11,049 nucleotides of DNA from a bacterium TMED221 (GTDB lineage: Bacteria; Actinomycetota; Acidimicrobiia; Actinomarinales; Actinomarinaceae). Shown piece after piece: positions 6,262 through 11,049 of this stretch. Positions within the stretch are counted from its first letter, which is position 1, and each line of letters starts with the position of its first letter. The stretch is from the NCBI GenBank assembly GCA_002169115.2, contig NHJS02000019.1, positions 3,042 to 14,090 of the forward strand, written 5' to 3'. The position numbers and the translations under genes are program-made. The notes below the pieces were generated by a model. That model saw only the letters and a program-made list of their open reading frames with translations. It ran no database searches and was not told the origin of the DNA.

Positions 6262-6987
6262 ATGTTTAGAAAATTATTTGAAAATATATCACCTAAAAAC
6301 TTTTATTATTTTTCATCAAAAATAATACCTTGGGCTTTTTTTATTTCAGTCATTTTTATTACATATGGATTGTATTTAGGTCTATTTATTGCACCCCAGG
6401 ATTATCAACAGGGAGATGCATTTAGGATAATATATGTTCATGTTCCTAGCGCGTGGCTATCACTTTTTGCATATTCAGCTGTCTTTCTTTGCTCGATTAT
6501 TACTTTGGTTTGGAAAATTAAAGTTTTTGAAATACTTACTATTGCATCAGCAAAAAATGGAGCTTTATTCACATTCTTGGCCCTAGTTACTGGTGCGATT
6601 TGGGGTAAACCAATGTGGGGTACATGGTGGGTATGGGACGCACGATTAACATCGGAGTTAATTTTGTTGTTTATCTATTTGTCTATTATTTTTCTATACT
6701 ATTCTTTTGATGACTATAGAAAGGGTGCCAAGGCAGCAAATATCCTTGCTATTGTAGGTTTTATCAATATACCAATAATACATTTTTCAGTTGAATGGTG
6801 GAATACCTTACATCAAGGCCCAAGTGTAATGAAATTTAGCACGCCATCAATAGCTAGTGAAATGTTATATCCCCTTGTTTACACAACCATCGGCTTTACT
6901 TCATATTTACTTGCGGCAGTACTGTCCTCATCTAGAAATGAGCTTATGGAAAGAGAAAAATCAACAAAGTGGATAAAATCAATCTAA
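6262..6987 (+). CDS. ccmC: Haem exporter/cytochrome c maturation protein CcmC
   Basis: Inner-membrane protein of the system I cytochrome c maturation pathway; it binds haem in its periplasmic WWD domain and delivers it to CcmE with the CcmAB ATPase. The 241 residues give about six transmembrane segments (roughly 22-42, 62-84, 92-113, 131-148, 157-176 and 203-222). The tryptophan-rich WWD motif spans WGKPMWGTWWVWD (114-126). Both axial haem ligands are present at the E. coli positions: His60 in YVHVPSAW and His184 in WWNTLHQGPS. The ATG at 6262 gives the standard N-terminus. The gene stands alone on its strand: ccmD, ccmE and later genes do not follow, and the 3' end overlaps ccmB by 9 nt tail to tail. 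This differs from the usual ccmABCDEFGH operon. Confidence 0.95.
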   Translation: MFRKLFENISPKNFYYFSSKIIPWAFFISVIFITYGLYLGLFIAPQDYQQGDAFRIIYVHVPSAWLSLFAYSAVFLCSIITLVWKIKVFEILTIASAKNGALFTFLALVTGAIWGKPMWGTWWVWDARLTSELILLFIYLSIIFLYYSFDDYRKGAKAANILAIVGFINIPIIHFSVEWWNTLHQGPSVMKFSTPSIASEMLYPLVYTTIGFTSYLLAAVLSSSRNELMEREKSTKWIKSI

Positions 6988-7647
6988 GCTTATTTTCAAA
7001 GCCTTGCTGCACGCAATAGGTGATACTAGTAAAAATATTAAAAATATTATTCCCATCATCAGTATTTCGGATTCATAATTAATTCCAAAATATGAGTTAT
7101 TTACAGCACTCGTCCCAAAAATTAGTATAGGTATATACATTGGTAAAACAATTATAGAGATTAATATCTTATTTTTTTTTAAGCTCAATGTTAATGCTGC
7201 AGCTATAGAACCAATCAAGCTCATTGTAGGTGTTCCAATTAAAAGAGTTATAAATAGAACATAAGTTGTTTTTACATCAAGTCCAAGAATTAAAGATAGT
7301 GCGGGCGCAATAATTACTACAGGTAGATTTGATAGTGTCCAGTGGGAGATCACTTTAGCCATTATATCTCTCTCAATATATCTATCATTTATAACAAACA
7401 TATCAAGGGTCCCGTCTTCATAATCATCCTTAAATATTGTTTCTAAATTTAAAACACAGATTAAAAGACAAGATATCCAAACCATCAATGGTATAAGTTC
7501 AACGATGATATCTTTTTCTACATAGCTAATAGATATATTAAAAAATACCATTATGATAAAAAGATATATTACCGGCATCAATACTTCCAAACCAGCTCTG
7601 CTAGCTATTAAAAACTCTTTTTTAATATTTTTTAAAAAATTATTCAT
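6979..7647 (-). CDS. ccmB: Haem ABC transporter permease CcmB
   Basis: Membrane subunit of the CcmAB(CD) complex, whose ATP hydrolysis releases holo-CcmE during cytochrome c maturation. It has 222 residues against 220 in E. coli and about six transmembrane segments. Family landmarks: FKDDYEDGTLDMFVI after the second segment (cytoplasmic loop, about 72-86), AKVISHWTLSNLPVVIIAP (96-114), LLIGTPTMSLIGSIAAALTLSL (136-157, discontinuous match to the GTPT..GxxGA..AL block) and ILISIIVLPMYIPILIFG (161-178). The start shares one base with the ccmA stop (TAATG), which indicates translational coupling and equimolar synthesis. It is the last gene of the leftward run xthA-ampG-rraA-ccmA-ccmB, and no terminator hairpin is visible at its end. 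Confidence 0.95.
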   Translation of the reverse strand: MNNFLKNIKKEFLIASRAGLEVLMPVIYLFIIMVFFNISISYVEKDIIVELIPLMVWISCLLICVLNLETIFKDDYEDGTLDMFVINDRYIERDIMAKVISHWTLSNLPVVIIAPALSLILGLDVKTTYVLFITLLIGTPTMSLIGSIAAALTLSLKKNKILISIIVLPMYIPILIFGTSAVNNSYFGINYESEILMMGIIFLIFLLVSPIACSKALKISLD

Positions 7648-8243
7648 TAGTTAATTTCTATGTTATCGATATTAAATGGTTTATTTGTAATCAGTTCATG
7701 ATTAGACATAATGACAGCCCCTTCGTTTTTTATATGATCACAAATACTTTGATCTACTATACTTACTGAATCTTTATCTAGCGCACTGTAAGGTTCATCT
7801 ATAACCCAGATAGGTGAAGAGGAAATATTAGCTTTCATTAGCGAAATCTTTTTTTGTTGACCATGTGATAGATTTTTAGCCAAGTAGTTTTTATATTTGC
7901 TCATATTGTATGTATCAATAACTTTATCTATCCTATTTTGGTCATAAAACTTTTCACTATCTCCGTATAACAAGTTTTCATTCAATGTTAAATTATTCTT
8001 GATGCCATGCTTATGGCCTATATAGGCAAAAGCACCATATTGATTAATGTTATTGATAATTTCTCCACTTGTTGGCTCCGTAATTCCTGCAAGTATTTTT
8101 AAAAGTGTTGTCTTTCCACTTCCATTATGACCATATATGTTTAAAACAGAGGATGAATTAACATTTAATGACATATCTCTTATAATGGACTTATCATTTC
8201 TAGATAGGCTTATATCTTTTAATTGTATTAATGGATTATTCAT
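7647..8243 (-). CDS. ccmA: Haem ABC exporter ATP-binding protein CcmA
   Basis: Cytoplasmic ATPase of the CcmABCD complex in cytochrome c maturation. The ATG at 8243 gives 198 residues (E. coli 207); a GTG directly before it at 8246 would add one residue and cannot be excluded. All ABC motifs are present (numbered from the ATG): Walker A GHNGSGKT (38-45), signature LSHGQQKK (125-132), Walker B WVIDEP (146-151) with Glu150, D-loop SALD and H-loop His182 in MSNHE. IGHKHGIKNNLTLNENL after Walker A matches the CcmA-type GHxxGIKxxLTxxENL stretch, which separates it from other small ABC ATPases. The start lies inside the last codons of rraA (8-nt overlap), the stop overlaps ccmB by 1 nt, so expression is probably coupled to both. 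Confidence 0.95.
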   Translation of the reverse strand: MNNPLIQLKDISLSRNDKSIIRDMSLNVNSSSVLNIYGHNGSGKTTLLKILAGITEPTSGEIINNINQYGAFAYIGHKHGIKNNLTLNENLLYGDSEKFYDQNRIDKVIDTYNMSKYKNYLAKNLSHGQQKKISLMKANISSSPIWVIDEPYSALDKDSVSIVDQSICDHIKNEGAVIMSNHELITNKPFNIDNIEIN

Positions 8244-8790
8244 CACTCATCTTTTTGACATATGTTACATGAATATAAGGTAAGCTGTTATTTGATAGAG
8301 CGTCTGTCTCATTAATTAATTGACTCTTTGATATTATAATTCCATCTGGATCTGAATAAACATAATCTCCATCAGCAAATATGACATCTGCAAAATTCAA
8401 AGGCTTGCCATATTCTCCTATATTATTTTTTTCACTCTTTATAGGCATCGTATTGATTGCTTTAATACCTATTCCGATTCTATTAATTATTTCTGAATCT
8501 CTAATACATCCGTTGATAATAAATCCTGACCATCCATTGGTACAAGCAATCCTGGCTAAGTTATCACCTAGAAGAGCACATTTAGTTGAACCTTTACCAT
8601 CTATCACCATAACATCTCCATTAACTTTTTCTTCGACCAATTTTTTTACATAAGAGTTATCATCTAAAACTGATACAGTCCTTATTTTTCCGTAAAAATT
8701 CTTATTTTCGCCATATAGTTTAAAAATTGGTTTTGCTATTTGTATATCTGCATTGTCATCACAAAGGTCAGCAGTATTAAAACGTGTCAT
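8236..8790 (-). CDS. rraA: RraA-family protein (RNase E regulator fold; possible metal-dependent aldolase/oxaloacetate decarboxylase)
   Basis: The ATG at 8790 overlaps the ampG stop as ATGA and begins MTRFNTADLCDD, aligning with the start of E. coli RraA (MKYDTSELCD). A longer frame from a TTG at 8874 lies inside ampG and is rejected. The protein has 184 residues, about 20 more than E. coli RraA, mainly a C-terminal tail after PDGIIISKS. Conserved core: VMVIDGKGSTKCALLGDNLA (60-79), GWSGFIINGCIRD (86-98) and FADGDYVYSDPDGIIIS (138-154). E. coli RraA trims RNase E activity by binding it. Related trimeric enzymes with a D-x20-R-D motif are Mg-dependent 4-hydroxy-4-methyl-2-oxoglutarate aldolases; here Asp76, Arg97 and Asp98 satisfy that spacing, whereas E. 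coli has Ala and Gln at the two Asp positions. Family is certain; which role applies is open. Confidence 0.9.
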   Translation of the reverse strand: MTRFNTADLCDDNADIQIAKPIFKLYGENKNFYGKIRTVSVLDDNSYVKKLVEEKVNGDVMVIDGKGSTKCALLGDNLARIACTNGWSGFIINGCIRDSEIINRIGIGIKAINTMPIKSEKNNIGEYGKPLNFADVIFADGDYVYSDPDGIIISKSQLINETDALSNNSLPYIHVTYVKKMSDE

Positions 8791-10103
8791 ATTTTTAAGC
8801 TCCTTCTTAACTTCATTAGTATTATTAAAGCAGGAAATGCAATAAGTGAACAGAAAATAAAATATATTTCCCAATCTAACAATTCAACCAAGAATCCAGA
8901 AGAGCCAGAAAAAAGTGTTCTAGGCAATGACATAAGTGCCGTCATAAGCGCGAACTGCGTTGCGGTAAATCTTTTATTAGTCATATTTGCTATAAATGCT
9001 AAGTATGCAGTATAGCCCATTCCTGCAGCTAAGTTTTCTAGAGATATTACAGTCATGAGTAAATATATGTTAGATCCTATATATGCAAGAATAGAAAATC
9101 CTAGAGTCGCTATTGCTTGGAATATGCCAAATATTATTAAAGATTTGTATAAACCTATTCTTAATGATATTAACCCGCCCGCAAAAGCTCCAATTAGGGT
9201 TGCCATCAAACCAAAGAATTTTACAACAGTACCAATTTCAGTTTTTGTGAAACCAACATCTAAATAAAAATTAGTACTTAGGGAATGAGCCATAGTATCT
9301 CCAATTTTATATAAAAGAATGAATAATAGAATCAATACAGGTATTAACATCGCATTCTTTACATTATTTCGACGTGATAATCTTGTTCTGGTATCGGTGT
9401 TTACTAATCTATCAGATGAAATATTTAAGGAAACATATCTATTAAAAAACTCTATAAATGGATTATAAATTGCCGCAACAAAACTAGAGGGCCGATTATA
9501 TTGTTTTGGTTCTTCAGCAATGATAGTAATGAACAAACCATAAAACATCACTGATGACATAAACATATATACCATTTGATATGATAAATAGTCAGCTAAA
9601 ATTAAACCACCTGCGCCCGCAGCCAATGCTCCAATCCTATAACCAAGCACATACGATGAAGCGCCAATTGTTTGTTCTTCGTCGGTCAAAGATTCTCTCC
9701 TGTAGGCATCTATTACTATATCTTGTGATGCAGATGAAAAGGCAACTAGAGTGGCCAGTATAGCTACATTCATTGCATTCATTGATGGATTAGCCATGCC
9801 TAATGAGACAATAGTTATGATTAATAGAATCTGTGTCACTATTAACCAGCTTCTCCTTCTACCTAATTTTGATAATGTAATATGATCAAAAATTGGCGCC
9901 CATAAAAACTTTAGTGAATATGGAAGCCCAACTAATGCAAATAAGCCTATAGTAGACTTCGAAACACCTTCATCAGTCAGCCAAGCTTGTAACAGAGTAA
10001 TAGTTAGTAACAAGGGAACACCAGAAACAAAACCCATCGAAAGCGTAATGAGCATTTTCTTTTCAAGGTATGGATTAACAGAAGAGAGCATGTGCTTTAT
10101 CAT
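8787..10103 (-). CDS. ampG: AmpG-type muropeptide MFS transporter
   Basis: Inner-membrane major facilitator permease that imports GlcNAc-1,6-anhydroMurNAc and its peptides for cell-wall recycling. It has 438 residues and about 12 membrane segments; E. coli AmpG is longer (491), with two additional helices, so this is a compact form. Subgroup signatures: GFVSGVPLLLT and LQAWLTDEGV (24-47), LVGLPYSLKFLWAPIFD (57-73), LGRRRSWL (80-87, the MFS loop 2-3 basic motif) and SQDIVIDAYRRE (126-137), which is diagnostic of AmpG. A polar loop at about 200-245 separates the two six-helix halves, and the second half starts with GDTMAHSLSTNFYL. The gene starts 1 nt after the xthA stop and ends in an ATGA overlap with rraA. 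No ampD, nagZ or ampC is in the window. Acetyl-CoA transporter-like MFS members are a less likely alternative. Confidence 0.9.
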   Translation of the reverse strand: MIKHMLSSVNPYLEKKMLITLSMGFVSGVPLLLTITLLQAWLTDEGVSKSTIGLFALVGLPYSLKFLWAPIFDHITLSKLGRRRSWLIVTQILLIITIVSLGMANPSMNAMNVAILATLVAFSSASQDIVIDAYRRESLTDEEQTIGASSYVLGYRIGALAAGAGGLILADYLSYQMVYMFMSSVMFYGLFITIIAEEPKQYNRPSSFVAAIYNPFIEFFNRYVSLNISSDRLVNTDTRTRLSRRNNVKNAMLIPVLILLFILLYKIGDTMAHSLSTNFYLDVGFTKTEIGTVVKFFGLMATLIGAFAGGLISLRIGLYKSLIIFGIFQAIATLGFSILAYIGSNIYLLMTVISLENLAAGMGYTAYLAFIANMTNKRFTATQFALMTALMSLPRTLFSGSSGFLVELLDWEIYFIFCSLIAFPALIILMKLRRSLKI

Positions 10104-10104
10104 T

Positions 10105-10872
10105 TTACAGTTTATACTCCATGATCAATGGAGAATGATCAGAAAATCTTTTCTTTTTATATATTTTTGCTTTTATTGGTTTGACGCTAGTATGTGGTGA
10201 AACAACCTGGTAATCTATTCGCCATCCCACATTATTGTCCCATGCTTTGCCACGATTAGACCACCATGTATAATTATCAGGCTTATTATTTATAACCCTA
10301 AATGCATCAATAAAACCATAACTATCAAAAACTTTATCAAGCCATTTTCTTTCTTTAGGCAGACAACCTGAATTCTTTTGATTAGATTTCCAATTTTTTA
10401 TATCAATCTCTTTATGCACAATATTCCAGTCGCCAGAGATTATAGTCGGCTTTTTACTTTTTTTTATTCTTTTCATATATTTCTCAAATTTTTCCATAAA
10501 TTGATATTTAAGATTTTGCCTGGTTTCACCAGATGAACCTGAAGGAAAATATACAGATATGATTCTTACTTTCGCCAATTCAATTTCAATAAATCTACCC
10601 TCATCAGAGAAGATTTTAGACCCAAAGTTTTTGCTCACTTTAGAACTCTTTTCTTTACTATATATACATACTCCACTATATCCTTTCTTTACTGCTTCGG
10701 ACTGATATTTTGTGTACTTTGGTAATAAAAATTCTTGAAAATCAATTTGTTCTTTTGTAGCCCTAACCTCTTGTAAACAAATAACATCTGCTTTTGTTGT
10801 CTTGAGCCATTTAAATAGGCCTTTTTTTTGACTAGCTCTTATACCACAAACATTTAATGTTAAAACTACCAT
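10105..10872 (-). CDS. xthA: Exodeoxyribonuclease III (AP endonuclease, EEP fold), Crc-like subgroup
   Basis: Mg-dependent AP endonuclease and 3'-5' exonuclease in base excision repair, cytoplasmic. The 255 residues begin directly with the first strand [13 protein letters not shown]. Active-site residues all appear: Asn7 (LNVCGIR), Glu35 (LQEVR), Tyr108 (VYFPSG), Asp148 and Asn150 (SGDWNIVH), Asp220 ([10 protein letters not shown]), Asp245 and His246 (FSDHSPLI). Blocks such as [20 protein letters not shown] and YTWWSN resemble the exonuclease III/Crc subgroup that lies beside pyrE in pseudomonads, but Crc lacks catalytic residues and this protein does not. The gene is divergent from pyrE across 47 nt and leads the leftward run into ampG (1-nt gap). 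The short, very Lys-rich composition is typical of the window. Confidence 0.93.
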   Translation of the reverse strand: MVVLTLNVCGIRASQKKGLFKWLKTTKADVICLQEVRATKEQIDFQEFLLPKYTKYQSEAVKKGYSGVCIYSKEKSSKVSKNFGSKIFSDEGRFIEIELAKVRIISVYFPSGSSGETRQNLKYQFMEKFEKYMKRIKKSKKPTIISGDWNIVHKEIDIKNWKSNQKNSGCLPKERKWLDKVFDSYGFIDAFRVINNKPDNYTWWSNRGKAWDNNVGWRIDYQVVSPHTSVKPIKAKIYKKKRFSDHSPLIMEYKL

Positions 10873-10919
10873 ATTTTTTTATACTCTATGTTAATATATC
10901 TATACTACTAGAAATTGAG
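10873..10919. promoter_or_regulatory. Divergent xthA/pyrE promoter region
   Basis: These 47 nt must drive pyrE rightward and the xthA-ampG-rraA-ccmAB run leftward. For pyrE, TATACT at 10901-10906 is a fair -10, 13 nt before the ATG at 10920. For xthA, TATAAA read leftward (10883-10878) is the best -10, but lies only 5 nt from its ATG. No good -35 box, no terminator-like attenuator and no Shine-Dalgarno sequence were seen, so there is no sign here of the classical pyrE attenuation leader of E. coli. Confidence 0.4.
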
Positions 10920-11049
10920 ATGAACAACCTTAAAAAACAATTTATAGAATTCACATTAAATCATGAAATACTACGTTTTGGCAGTTTTACATTAAATTCC
11001 GGCAGAGAAAGTCCATATTTTTTTAACACAGGGTTATGTAATGACGGCC
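10920..11049 (+). CDS. pyrE: Orotate phosphoribosyltransferase, 3'-truncated by the window edge
   Basis: Cytoplasmic enzyme that joins orotate to PRPP to make OMP, the fifth step of pyrimidine synthesis. Only the first 43 codons are in the window. The N-terminal [20 protein letters not shown] followed by [16 protein letters not shown] matches E. coli PyrE ([20 protein letters not shown], then GRKSPYFFNAGLFNTG) nearly residue for residue, including the SGRxSPYFFN orotate/PRPP-binding segment. The PRPP loop lies beyond the edge and cannot be judged. The ATG at 10920 fits the family start (six residues before FIEF). The gene diverges from xthA, as pyrE does from the crc/xth gene in pseudomonads. 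Confidence 0.93.
   Translation, partial: MNNLKKQFIEFTLNHEILRFGSFTLNSGRESPYFFNTGLCNDG

Noticed and set aside
8791..8874. N-terminal extension of rraA from a TTG at 8874, with a hydrophobic start
   Set aside because: It lies within the ampG coding end, uses a rare start, and has no family similarity; similarity to RraA begins at the ATG at 8790.
8381..9267. Plus-strand open frames of 70-91 residues opposite rraA and ampG, some hydrophobic
   Set aside because: They mirror the coding sequence of well-supported minus-strand genes; hydrophobicity is a by-product of the opposing frame.
1..11049. CRISPR arrays, direct repeats, insertion sequences, defence or toxin-antitoxin genes
   Set aside because: None seen on either strand; nearly all bases belong to housekeeping genes.

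Overview
The window is a stretch of gene-dense, AT-rich (by eye about two thirds A+T) chromosome from a streamlined gammaproteobacterium. Twelve of the thirteen confidently called genes are core proteobacterial housekeeping genes with gammaproteobacterial neighbours (xerC, ridA-recG, yrfG/nudE/cysQ, xthA/pyrE); the thirteenth is the DUF971 gene. Only about 290 of 11049 bases lie outside these genes, most junctions are 1-8 nt overlaps or gaps, and clear Shine-Dalgarno sites are rare. That style fits free-living marine lineages with reduced genomes such as SAR86-like or SUP05-like bacteria. The exact lineage cannot be fixed from the sequence alone. No tRNA, rRNA, IS element, CRISPR array or phage gene was seen.

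Layout. (1) 1-4077, plus strand: 3' part of xerC (chromosome dimer resolution), a DUF971 protein, ridA (enamine/imine deaminase), recG (branched-DNA helicase) and ubiC (chorismate lyase, first ubiquinone step); the last four are nearly fused by ATGA overlaps or a 5-nt gap. (2) 4060-4710, minus: yrfG-type GMP/IMP 5'-nucleotidase, 3' end overlapping ubiC by 18 nt. (3) 4751-6099, plus: nudE (Nudix hydrolase) and cysQ (PAP phosphatase), sharing ATGA; with the divergent yrfG they form a small nucleotide clean-up block. (4) 6100-6261: the only long gap, mostly filled by a candidate 47-codon minus-strand ORF plus the leader of ccmC. (5) 6262-6987, plus: ccmC (haem handling for cytochrome c maturation). 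(6) 10872 down to 6979, minus: a tightly packed run xthA-ampG-rraA-ccmA-ccmB, meeting ccmC tail to tail. (7) 10920 to the right edge, plus: the first 43 codons of pyrE, divergent from xthA.

I find no undescribed multi-gene system here. The points most worth a second look are: the split of ccmAB and ccmC onto opposite strands; an RraA-family protein that keeps the metal/aldolase residues missing from E. coli RraA; a chorismate lyase with His in place of a substrate-binding Arg; a catalytically intact exonuclease III in the pyrE-linked position where pseudomonads carry Crc; and the small basic ORF between cysQ and ccmC.
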